Source: VFJL01 sp043721435 (GTDB lineage: Bacteria > Pseudomonadota > Gammaproteobacteria > Burkholderiales > Nitrosomonadaceae). From it: a stretch of 35,649 bases of DNA. Position 1 is the stretch's first letter. The number at the start of each line of letters is the position of its first letter. Under the pieces are notes generated by a model. It searched no databases. It worked only from the letters and a program-made list of their open reading frames with translations, and had not been told where the DNA came from. Position numbers and translations under genes: made by a program. Positions 1 to 7,289 of the stretch are shown piece after piece. The stretch spans positions 1-35,649 of the forward strand of contig JAYSQR010000015.1 of NCBI GenBank assembly GCA_043721435.1, read 5' to 3'.

Positions 1-1
1 T

Positions 2-52
2 GGCGAGGAAGTAAAAGAAGATCAATCAGGCCAGCAAAAACTCGCCGCCTGA
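2..52 (+). CDS. possible C-terminal end of an unidentified protein entering from the left
   Basis: An open frame runs from the window edge to a TGA at 50-52 and gives a hydrophilic 16-residue tail ending QQKLAA. It faces the broken TonB receptor gene tail to tail, so it may be the end of a transposase whose insertion cut that gene. The stretch is too short to identify, and the coding call rests only on the open frame and its position. Confidence 0.2.
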   Translation, partial: GEEVKEDQSGQQKLAA

Positions 53-71
53 CCGACCTTCCTTGAAAAGG

Positions 72-743
72 TCATACACCAGATTTGACGATATCTCCCG
101 AAAATGGGCCATACATGATATCGATGCGCTCGATTTCTCCGGGCGCTACGGTATTCCAGCGCGGCGAGCCCGTGTTTTGGTTATTGTTGCCGAGCAGAGT
201 AGACAGCAGGATACCATCGGCATAAATCAGGTTGCGCGCGCTGGCACCCGTGCCGGAGGTGCGCGTTCCCACGGGCGCGTTGGTATCACCGATATAGCGG
301 TTGCGTACTTGCACCGATGGCAGGTATTTAAGGGCATCCTCGGCCTGCATCATGTTGACCGTAGTGTCCATTTTTTCCCGGGTGATGCTCTCGGTCGTCT
401 GCGGCAGATGGTATCTGTCCTTATCAGTTTGTCTTACCAAGGGCGTGCCCCGGCCTTTTGTTGTTAATTCTGGTAATGTCACACTAGAGTCATGTCGTGC
501 AATGACGAAGCTATTGATAGGAGCTTCTTTTCTGGTGGAAACAGGCTTTGTACCCGGGTTAACGGAGACTGTCGGCGTGAGGGCTCTAACAGACGGGTTA
601 TTGACTGCTAGCCGTGGGGCATTAATTTTATCTTTTCCCGTATCGTCGACTGCCCCGGCAACCGGCATCCAGACAGACGATGCGCACAGCAGGCTCGCCA
701 CAGCGAGCGCAGTGGGTTTTGGTTTTGTATTCAATTTTTTCAT
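72..743 (-). pseudogene. truncated TonB-dependent outer-membrane receptor, N-terminal part only
   Basis: The 223-residue product has a signal peptide (about residues 1-31, ending near AGA), a linker with a TonB-box-like VTLPELTT, and then a plug domain: PQTTESITREKM, QAEDALKYLPSVQVRNR and the closing IERIDIMYGPFSG. Intact receptors continue from this motif into a barrel of several hundred residues. Here the frame diverges right after YGPFS and stops about 8 codons later, so the barrel is missing. ATG 743 was preferred over ATG 758 because a GGA lies at suitable spacing in front of it. A Fur-box match upstream suggests the intact gene took up a ferric siderophore. Insertion of a mobile element near position 97 is the likeliest cause, but a nonsense or frameshift change with the barrel outside the window cannot be excluded. 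Confidence 0.75.
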
Positions 744-865
744 ACGATAAATCCACATTCGCGCAACAATATTGGGATGTGAGATTAATTTAATTTAAGC
801 AGCTTGGGAATGTGGCAAATTGTCGCGCGACAATCTGTCGCACCCGGATATCTACACTGCCTTCA

Positions 866-884
866 AGTGAGAATAATTAATCGG
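866..884. promoter_or_regulatory. candidate Fur box upstream of the TonB receptor
   Basis: The segment reads AGTGAGAATAATTAATCGG. Its core TGAGAATAATTA agrees with one arm and the centre of the classical 19-bp Fur consensus. It lies about 125 bp upstream of the receptor start and about 85 bp upstream of the riboswitch transcript. It fits iron control of the receptor. The second arm is less well matched. Confidence 0.45.
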
Positions 885-931
885 AAACAACGGGTTGTTG
901 GATAGGCTTGTTTAGGGAGCACGATCTGGTG

Positions 932-959
932 TTGTTTTTTTAAACAAGATGTGTACAAT
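932..959 (+). promoter_or_regulatory. candidate sigma-70 promoter of the guanidine operon
   Basis: A TTGTTT -35-like hexamer (932-937) and a TACAAT -10-like hexamer (954-959) are separated by 16 bp. Initiation near 966 would place the start a few tens of bases before the conserved core of the riboswitch, just at the CCTTGG/CCAAGG hairpin (968-973 with 987-992). This arrangement is as expected for a riboswitch-led transcript. Confidence 0.5.
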
Positions 960-1002
960 TTTCATGACCTTGGTGAGGCGGTCCTGCCAAGGTGATACAA
1001 CT

Positions 1003-1112
1003 GTTGCAACAGGGAAACTAGGGTTCCGGCTGCCTTAACTGGCAGTGTCTGGTCCGAGAGTTTCCGGTCTCGTCATGACGAGGCTCCACGGAGGGATAAA
1101 AGCCCGGGAGAT
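1003..1112 (+). promoter_or_regulatory. guanidine-I riboswitch (ykkC class) aptamer
   Basis: The RNA shows the conserved ykkC/guanidine-I blocks in order: ACTAGGGTTCCG (from 1018), CTGGTCCGAGAG (about 1049-1060), and ACGGAGGGATAAAAGCCCGG (about 1088-1107) followed by GAGA-like purines. Between them are variable helices. Members of this class bind guanidinium and switch on genes for guanidine export or degradation. The gene order fits: an APC permease and a urea-carboxylase-type enzyme follow. A hairpin at 1104-1141 would compete with the 3' strand of the aptamer and may be the expression platform. Confidence 0.93.
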
Positions 1113-1141
1113 AATGTACAGGTGATACATTGCCTTCCCGG
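1104..1141 (+). promoter_or_regulatory. alternative hairpin overlapping the 3' end of the riboswitch
   Basis: CCGGGA (1104-1109) pairs with TCCCGG (1136-1141), and inside it AATGTA (1113-1118) pairs with TACATT (1126-1131) around a 7-nt loop. The outer left arm belongs to the conserved aptamer block, so the two folds exclude each other. There is no T-run after it (AATTTAACCC follows), so it is not an ordinary intrinsic terminator. It could be a terminator of weaker form, an antiterminator partner, or a site for Rho or ribosome-coupled control. Confidence 0.45.
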
Positions 1142-1171
1142 AATTTAACCCGCTGAATAAAGGAGCTCGTC

Positions 1172-1237
1172 ATGCACTTCCAATCCGTATTTCTTTCCCC
1201 ATCCGTAGCGGATCAAGCTGGCTTGCTGTCAGGTTAG
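1172..1237 (+). CDS. short leader ORF (21 codons) between riboswitch and permease
   Basis: An AAAGGAG Shine-Dalgarno at about 1158-1164 stands 7 nt before ATG 1172, and 21 codons run to TAG 1235-1237. The peptide begins MHFQSVFLSP and ends AGLLSG. The stop is 11 nt before the permease ATG, whose own ribosome binding site (AGCGGAAC) is weak, so translational coupling is plausible. Its signal is much better than expected by chance, but a translated product is not proven. It could be a regulatory leader peptide or the leftover start of a lost gene. Confidence 0.45.
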   Translation: MHFQSVFLSPSVADQAGLLSG

Positions 1238-1248
1238 AGCGGAACGTC

Positions 1249-2724
1249 ATGTCAACCAAACAAAGCCAGGATACTTTTCCCCCGGCTAGCGCCACGACTG
1301 CTGGCGATAAACTCGACCGTAGCCTGAGCGCCTGGAATAGCTTTACGCTTGGCTTTGCCGTCGTTTCGCCGGTAGTGGGACTCTACGCCATCATTGGCGT
1401 ACAGACGGTGGTGACAGGGGGTGGCTGGTTTGCTGCACTGGCCATCTGCCTGGTGATGCAATTGCTGGTGGCGACCGTCTACGCTGAGTTGTCGTCGCAA
1501 TTTCCGATCGCGGGCGGAGCCTACAAGTGGGCACGGCAGCTCGGAGGAGCTACTGCCGGCCAGTATGCCGGGGTCATCTACGTCAGTTCCGCCATCGCCA
1601 TGTTGACCACGACTGCTTACACCGGTGGTATCTGGCTTGCCACTTTCTTCGGCCCGACGAGCGGGGGCGGCGGCATGATGGTGCTATGGGGCGCGGTATT
1701 CCTGCTGTTGTGTACGTTGCTCAACCTGGTACACGTCAATGTCTTCAAGCTGGTCATCACCCTGGGCGTTTACGCCGAGGTAATCGGGTCGCTCGGTGTG
1801 GCGCTGCTGCTGTTTTTCTTTTTCCGGCAACATTCGTTTTCCGAATTGTTCCAGCATCTGGGCACGGGGACAGCACCCAGCGAGACTGCCGCTTTTCTGG
1901 CGGCGCTTGCTATTGCGGGCTGGGCCTTCATCGGTTTCGATGCCTGCTCCACCACCGCCGAAGAAACCTGCCAGCCCCGGCGCATGGTGCCGCGCGCGAT
2001 CTTTTTTTCGCTGTGCACCGTGGGGGCAGTGGTGCTGTTCAATTCTGCCGCACTGACGCTGGCCTTCGACCACGATACCCTGATGAAAACCAGCGCCACA
2101 TCCGATCCGATCACGCCGCTGATTGCCGAGAGCATCGGCGCATGGTTTGAGAAACCCTTTCTGGCGATCGTCATGATTGCTTTTCTTGCTTGCGGGGCGT
2201 CAGTGGTCAAATATGTTTCACGCATCGTCTATTCAATGGCGCGCGAGGGCAACATGCCGGTTGCGCTAAGCCGGGTGACAGTTTCAAAAACTCCGCGCAA
2301 TGCGGTTGTTTGCACCGTGCTGCTGGCAGGTCTCGGGTTGCTGTTCGGGCTGAATGATGGGGCGGTTGCCACGGTGATAGCCTTCGGCACAGGCGGGCTG
2401 TACGCCATGTTCGCCATGACCACCGGGGTAGGGTTATATGCCCGCCTCACGGGCCGCTGGAACCCGGCGCTGGGCGAGCTGAAGCTGGGTGTCTGGGGAC
2501 TGGTGATCAATGTGCTGGCCTTCCTCTGGTCAGTGTTTGAATTCGTCAACATCGCCTGGCCACGTGCCTACGCCGTTTCACCCAATGCCCCATGGTGGCA
2601 ACTCTGGGCGGTACCTTTGGTATTGGGCAGTATTCTGGGAGTGACCACGCTGTATGTTTTGATCAACGGGCATACTTATTTTGCAGGCAAAAAAAAGAGC
2701 AGAGCATGTTCGAGAAAATACTGA
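1249..2724 (+). CDS. APC-superfamily amino acid/polyamine permease, likely guanidine-related transporter
   Basis: A 491-residue membrane protein with about twelve hydrophobic segments. The first contains FTLGFAVVSPVVGLYAI, and the family signature FPIAGGAYKWARQLGG lies near residue 85. The region around GWAFIGFDACSTTAEET, about residue 225, is the conserved APC core that normally contacts substrate. The protein belongs to the APC amino acid/polyamine/choline permease family, which works as a secondary transporter in the inner membrane. It is the first full-length gene after a guanidine-I riboswitch, and its last 19 bases overlap the carboxylase start, so the two are translated as a unit. Uptake of guanidine or a guanidino compound is inferred from this context; homology alone would suggest only an amino acid or amine. 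ATG 1249 follows a weak AGCGGA site and probably relies on coupling to the leader ORF. Confidence 0.88.
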   Translation: MSTKQSQDTFPPASATTAGDKLDRSLSAWNSFTLGFAVVSPVVGLYAIIGVQTVVTGGGWFAALAICLVMQLLVATVYAELSSQFPIAGGAYKWARQLGGATAGQYAGVIYVSSAIAMLTTTAYTGGIWLATFFGPTSGGGGMMVLWGAVFLLLCTLLNLVHVNVFKLVITLGVYAEVIGSLGVALLLFFFFRQHSFSELFQHLGTGTAPSETAAFLAALAIAGWAFIGFDACSTTAEETCQPRRMVPRAIFFSLCTVGAVVLFNSAALTLAFDHDTLMKTSATSDPITPLIAESIGAWFEKPFLAIVMIAFLACGASVVKYVSRIVYSMAREGNMPVALSRVTVSKTPRNAVVCTVLLAGLGLLFGLNDGAVATVIAFGTGGLYAMFAMTTGVGLYARLTGRWNPALGELKLGVWGLVINVLAFLWSVFEFVNIAWPRAYAVSPNAPWWQLWAVPLVLGSILGVTTLYVLINGHTYFAGKKKSRACSRKY

Positions 2725-5700
2725 TCGCCAATCGCGGTGCTATTGCCTGCCGCATCATCCGCACCCTGCGCCGTATCGGCGTGAAAAGTGTGGGGGTTTA
2801 CACCGATGCCGATGCATTGTCACGGCATGTGGCGGAAGCCGACGAAGCATATTGCATCGGTAGCGGGGTCGCGGCGGAAAGTTATCTGCGTGCCGACAAG
2901 ATTCTGCAAGTCGCAAGGCAAAGCGGTGCACAAGCCATTCATCCTGGTTACGGCTTCCTCAGTGAGCAGGCGGATTTCGCCGAGCAATGCGCCGCCCAGG
3001 GCATTCGTTTCATCGGCCCCAGTCCGCAGCAGATGCGAGTCTTTGGCCTGAAGCACACGGCGCGCGTACTGGCCTTACTAAATCAGGTGCCGCTGTTGCC
3101 GGGAACCGGCTTGCTGGAAAACGTGGAACAGGCGCTGCACGAAGCGGCACAGATCGGCTATCCGCTCATGCTGAAAAGCACTGCCGGCGGTGGCGGCATC
3201 GGCATGCGTTTGTGCTGGAACAGGGATGAATTGACTGGCGCTTACGAATCGGTGAAATACTTGGCGCAGAACAATTTCCAGGATGCCGGCCTGTTTCTGG
3301 AGAGATATGTCGAGAATGCCCGCCACATCGAGGTGCAGATTTTCGGCGACGGCAAGGGCGGAGTGATAGCGCTGGGCGAACGCGACTGCTCGGTACAGCG
3401 GCGCAACCAGAAGGTGATCGAAGAAACTCCTGCGCCCAATCTTGCCCCGCGTCTCCGTCGGGCCCTGCTGGATACCGCCGTGCGCCTGGGCCAAGCGGTC
3501 AACTACCAGTCGGTCGGCACGGTGGAATATATTTTCGATGCGTCCAGCGGCGAGTTCTATTTCCTTGAAGTCAATACGCGCCTGCAAGTCGAGCATGGAG
3601 TGACCGAAGAAGTGACCGGCATTGATCTGGTGGAGTGGATGGTGCGGCAGGCTGCCGGAGATCTGCCGCCGCTGGATTCGTTTGACATCAAGCCGCACGG
3701 TACTGCCATTCAGGTACGCGTGTATGCCGAGAATCCAGCCAAAGATTTTCAGCCTTGCTGCGGGGTGCTCACTGCAGCGGAATTTCCATCTGCGGTGCGC
3801 GTTGAAACCTGGGTGCAGCGCGGTGTCGAAGTGTCGCCGTTTTATGATCCGTTGCTGGCCAAGATCATCGTGCATGCGGCAGAGCGTGACCAGGCCATCA
3901 CCAACTTGCTGGTCGCGCTAGATGCCACCGCGCTGCATGGCATCGAAACCAATCTGGATTATCTCAAGCAGGTCTTGCACAGCACGCTGTTCCGCAGTAG
4001 CCAGTACACCACCAGTTTTTTGAACGGTTTCCATTACCTTGCACATACCCTCGACGTGTTCGACCCCGGTGTGCAGACCACGCTGCAGGATTATCCGGGA
4101 AGGCTCGGTTATTGGCATGTCGGTGTGCCGCCATCCGGGCCGATGGACAGTCTGGCATTCCGTCTGGCCAATCGTCTGGTTAACAACACACAAGACCAAG
4201 CCGGACTCGAGATTACCTTCATCGGCCCGACCCTGCGTTTCAATTGCAACAGTGTGATTGCCGTGACCGGCGCCCCTATCGAGGTGCGCCTGGATGGTGA
4301 GCCACTGGCACAATGGCAATCGCATGCGGTCAAGGCAGGGGCGCTGCTGCAGTTCGGGAAAATCAGTGGCTACGGCTGCCGAGCTTATCTGGCGGTGCAG
4401 GGCGGTTTTCAGGTGCCCGCTTATCTTGGCAGCAAAGCCACTTTCACGCTTGGTCAGTTCGGCGGACATGCCGGGCGTGCCTTGCGTAGCGGCGATGTAC
4501 TGCACATCGCGGCGGCGCGCAGTCATGCCCGCCACACCCTGCCGCAGGAACTGATTCCGCACTACACCGATAGCTGGGAAATCGGCGTACTGTACGGCCC
4601 GCACGGGGCGCCCGATTTTTTCACCGAAGCAGATATCCGGAACTTTTTTGCGGCTAGCTGGAAAGTGCACCACAATTCCAATCGCACCGGTGTGCGTTTG
4701 CTCGGCCCGAAGCCGGAATGGGCGCGTAGCGATGGCGGCGAAGCGGGATTGCATCCATCCAACATCCACGACAATGCGTACGCCATCGGTGCCGTGGATT
4801 TCACTGGTGACATGCCGGTGATACTGGGGCCAGACGGCCCCAGTCTGGGCGGCTTCGTCTGCCCAGTCACCATTATTGCTGCTGAATTATGGAAGACGGG
4901 GCAGCTCAAGCCGGGCGACACCGTGCGTTTCCGCTGGATGGCAACAGAGCAGACGCTGGCGCTGGAGAAATTGCAGGACGTGACCATCCAGCATCTTCGG
5001 CTGCCAAAAGTCATTCCGGTGCTGCCCAAGGCAAGCGCAATGGGCAGTCCCATCCTGCACCGAATTCCGGAAAGCTCCCGGCAAGTGCAGGTGGTGTATC
5101 GCCAGTCCGGTGACAAGAATATGCTAATCGAATATGGCTCGCCGGTGCTTGATCTCAATCTACGCTTTCGCGTACACGCGCTGATGGAGTGGGTGCAGCG
5201 AACCATTGATGTGGGCCGTCTGCAGGGAGTCGTGGATCTGACGCCGGGCATCCGTTCGTTACAAATCCATTTCGATTCGCGCGTACTGTCGCGCAACAAG
5301 TTGCTGGGCATACTCATTGCTGCAGAGAAGAAATTGCCCGCCATCGAGAATATGAAAGTGCCGACGCGCATCGTGCACCTGCCGTTATCGTGGGATGACG
5401 CGGCGACGCGGCTGGCGATCGAGAAATACATGCAGTCGGTGCGCGACGATGCGCCGTGGTGTCCGAGCAATATCGAATTTATCCGCCGCATCAACGGGCT
5501 GGACAGCATCGAGGTAGTACAGCGCATTCTGTTCGAAGCGAGCTATCTGGTACTGGGGCTGGGCGACGTGTATCTGGGTGCGCCGGTGGCGACTCCGCTG
5601 GATCCCCGTCATCGTCTGGTCACCACCAAGTACAACCCGACACGTACCTGGACGCCGGAGAACGCGGTAGGCATAGGCGGGGCTTACTTGTGCGTGTACG

Positions 5701-6320
5701 GCATGGAAGGTCCCGGCGGCTACCAGTTCGTCGGCCGTACTGTGCAGATGTGGAACCGTTATCGCGAGACTAGCGATTTCAAGCATGGCAAGCCTTGGCT
5801 GTTGCGTTTTTTCGATCAGCTCCGCTTCTATCCGGTGAGCGAAAGCGAACTACTTGAACTACGCAAGGGTTTTGTCGCCGGGCGCTTCAAGCTGCGCGTG
5901 GAGGAAACCGCTTTCAGTTTAAAACAGTACAACGACTTCCTGCGACAGAATGCGGCGGCAATCAGTGTTTTCAAAGCCGGACAGCAGACCGCATTTGAAG
6001 CCGAGCGCGAACGCTGGAAGAACAGTGGCCAGATAGAATACGTGAACGAAGCTACGCTCGGCGAGGCGGATACGCAGAGCGAACTGGATCTGCCGCAGGG
6101 CGCGTGCGTCATCAGTGCGCACGTGACCGGCAGGGTGTGGAAGCTGCTGGTCAAGCAAGGGCAGCACGTCACGGCAGGAGATCTGTTGCTGATAGTCGAA
6201 TCGATGAAAATGGAAATTGCGCTGGATGCGCCGGTCAATGGCACGGTGCGGCAGCTATTTTGCAAGGAGGGTGAGCATGTATCCGCCGGGCAGATGCTGC
6301 TCGTGGTTCAGGAAGATTGA
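2706..6320 (+). CDS. biotin-dependent urea/guanidine carboxylase
   Basis: A 1204-residue single-chain carboxylase. A biotin carboxylase domain (about 1-445) opens with KILIANRGAIACRI and contains KSTAGGGGIGMR and the ATP-grasp block EVNTRLQVEHGVTE. A KipA/AHS2-type domain (about 450-790) begins DVFDPGVQTTLQDYPGR. A KipI/AHS1-type domain (about 805-1020) contains YNPTRTWTPENAVGIGG and GPGGYQFVGRT. The biotinyl domain at the end carries ESMKME, with Lys1168 as biotin acceptor. The protein matches stand-alone urea carboxylase with no fused allophanate hydrolase. Such enzymes behind guanidine-I riboswitches are known to prefer guanidine and make carboxyguanidine. ATG 2706 is chosen because MFEKILIANRG is the standard biotin carboxylase start; it overlaps the permease by 19 bases. 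Substrate is inferred from context. The residue separating urea from guanidine enzymes should be checked by alignment. Confidence 0.92.
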   Translation: MFEKILIANRGAIACRIIRTLRRIGVKSVGVYTDADALSRHVAEADEAYCIGSGVAAESYLRADKILQVARQSGAQAIHPGYGFLSEQADFAEQCAAQGIRFIGPSPQQMRVFGLKHTARVLALLNQVPLLPGTGLLENVEQALHEAAQIGYPLMLKSTAGGGGIGMRLCWNRDELTGAYESVKYLAQNNFQDAGLFLERYVENARHIEVQIFGDGKGGVIALGERDCSVQRRNQKVIEETPAPNLAPRLRRALLDTAVRLGQAVNYQSVGTVEYIFDASSGEFYFLEVNTRLQVEHGVTEEVTGIDLVEWMVRQAAGDLPPLDSFDIKPHGTAIQVRVYAENPAKDFQPCCGVLTAAEFPSAVRVETWVQRGVEVSPFYDPLLAKIIVHAAERDQAITNLLVALDATALHGIETNLDYLKQVLHSTLFRSSQYTTSFLNGFHYLAHTLDVFDPGVQTTLQDYPGRLGYWHVGVPPSGPMDSLAFRLANRLVNNTQDQAGLEITFIGPTLRFNCNSVIAVTGAPIEVRLDGEPLAQWQSHAVKAGALLQFGKISGYGCRAYLAVQGGFQVPAYLGSKATFTLGQFGGHAGRALRSGDVLHIAAARSHARHTLPQELIPHYTDSWEIGVLYGPHGAPDFFTEADIRNFFAASWKVHHNSNRTGVRLLGPKPEWARSDGGEAGLHPSNIHDNAYAIGAVDFTGDMPVILGPDGPSLGGFVCPVTIIAAELWKTGQLKPGDTVRFRWMATEQTLALEKLQDVTIQHLRLPKVIPVLPKASAMGSPILHRIPESSRQVQVVYRQSGDKNMLIEYGSPVLDLNLRFRVHALMEWVQRTIDVGRLQGVVDLTPGIRSLQIHFDSRVLSRNKLLGILIAAEKKLPAIENMKVPTRIVHLPLSWDDAATRLAIEKYMQSVRDDAPWCPSNIEFIRRINGLDSIEVVQRILFEASYLVLGLGDVYLGAPVATPLDPRHRLVTTKYNPTRTWTPENAVGIGGAYLCVYGMEGPGGYQFVGRTVQMWNRYRETSDFKHGKPWLLRFFDQLRFYPVSESELLELRKGFVAGRFKLRVEETAFSLKQYNDFLRQNAAAISVFKAGQQTAFEAERERWKNSGQIEYVNEATLGEADTQSELDLPQGACVISAHVTGRVWKLLVKQGQHVTAGDLLLIVESMKMEIALDAPVNGTVRQLFCKEGEHVSAGQMLLVVQED

Positions 6321-6336
6321 GCGGTCTCCCCGCTCA
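6318..6336. terminator. small hairpin at convergent gene ends
   Basis: TGAGCGG (6318-6324) and CCGCTCA (6330-6336) form a perfect 7-bp stem with a 5-nt loop. Each arm contains the stop codon of one of the two convergent genes, the carboxylase and the lipoprotein. No T-run follows on either strand, so termination is only possible, not shown. Confidence 0.3.
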
Positions 6337-6876
6337 CCGCAGCAGCGCGCCGAATTGCGGATCGGTGACAGTCTTCTTTATCAAGTCCTGAACGGCAGGG
6401 GTCAGCGCCCGGGCGGTCCGGTCGCAGGCAATATTTCTATCAAGGCTGCTCTCGAATTCGTAGCGGCTCTCTACTCGCATCGATTTTCCATTGCCGGAGT
6501 TAAGCGATAGAGACAGATCCCACCACCCGCTCGCGAGCAGTCCCCCGTGGCCGGATGAAAAATTAATCTCTGTAAGGCTGCCTATGAGCGATACGCCGTT
6601 GTCCGAGTAGATGTTGGCAAGTTTTAGCTCATCGTTGAATGCTTTCTGGACAAACTGCGCAATGCTCATGCCGTCGGGCCCCAGTATTTTTCCTGTAATC
6701 AGTCGACAGCTTGCGCGGTAGTTGACTGGCGTTAACATGGCGGCGACCTTAACCTGGCTTCCGGCATATTTTTTCAACGCCTGATGGTTGTCAACCAGGA
6801 TTGAGTACCGCCCCGGAGTGATGGTTACGCAACCGGCAAGCAAGGTAATACCAATTAATGCAATGATTCTTCTCAT
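6334..6876 (-). CDS. small lipoprotein of unknown function
   Basis: The 180-residue product starts MRRIIALIGITLLAGC, a clean lipobox with Cys16, so it is expected to be lipidated and anchored to a membrane. An upstream in-frame start would add 37 residues that lack signal-peptide character, hence the ATG at 6876. The mature part is soluble-looking, with VKVAAMLTPVNYRASCRL and a glycine/serine-rich segment INFSSGHGGLLASGWWDLSL, and ends in a region with several basic residues. I do not recognise the family. It converges on the carboxylase with its stop codon only 13 bases away and has no partner gene on its own strand, so the context gives no role. Confidence 0.7.
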   Translation of the reverse strand: MRRIIALIGITLLAGCVTITPGRYSILVDNHQALKKYAGSQVKVAAMLTPVNYRASCRLITGKILGPDGMSIAQFVQKAFNDELKLANIYSDNGVSLIGSLTEINFSSGHGGLLASGWWDLSLSLNSGNGKSMRVESRYEFESSLDRNIACDRTARALTPAVQDLIKKTVTDPQFGALLR

Positions 6877-6901
6877 GGATGATTTATTTTGTGCAGTAAA
6901 T

Positions 6902-6925
6902 GCCGCAGTGCCGCAGTGCCGCAGT
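6902..6925. repeat. three tandem copies of an 8-bp unit
   Basis: GCCGCAGT is repeated three times without change, just upstream of the lipoprotein start on the minus strand. It is a short microsatellite that could change copy number by slippage and shift the spacing of upstream signals. Confidence 0.7.
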
Positions 6926-7074
6926 GATGCCGGACGCCCTTTGTCCAAAATCCGGCATGGCAGGTCGCCTATAAGGTACAGTTCCATAGAGGCACATATG
7001 ATGGAAAGAATCGTCTGAGCACGCTTTAATCATACGGACCCCAGATACTTTCTTAACCATTTAATGGCAGGTAG

Positions 7075-7212
7075 ACTATCCAAATTCTTCCTGACATACA
7101 AGGAAGATCATGTGGACAGTCAGAACCGGATGCTTTAATCGGGGTGTCGACTGGTGGCGGTCATCCTGATGGAACGGTCTATCTGGAATTAGGCGCCGTT
7201 ATTGCAAGCTGA
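7075..7212 (+). pseudogene. possible gene remnant in the lipoprotein/HD-GYP intergenic region
   Basis: A 45-codon frame between TAG 7072-7074 and TGA 7210-7212 has no ATG. Its second half reads like protein, with EPDALIGVSTGGG and DGTVYLELGAVIAS. No start, ribosome binding site or family can be named. It may be the decayed tail of a lost gene or a chance open frame. The rest of 6926-7289 shows nothing else I can support. Confidence 0.2.
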
Positions 7213-7289
7213 TGTGCTGATCAATGTTGATCTGATTTAATGTCAATTACTTGTATTGTGAGCGTGATACTTGCTCGAAGGAGTCTGCC

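Noticed and set aside
1684..2225. Long minus-strand frames inside the permease gene
   Set aside because: They are antisense shadows with Arg/Gln-rich composition and no ribosome binding sites; the plus strand gives a clear APC permease.
6902..6925. CRISPR array
   Set aside because: Three head-to-tail 8-bp units without spacers are a microsatellite; no repeat-spacer pattern or cas gene occurs in the window.
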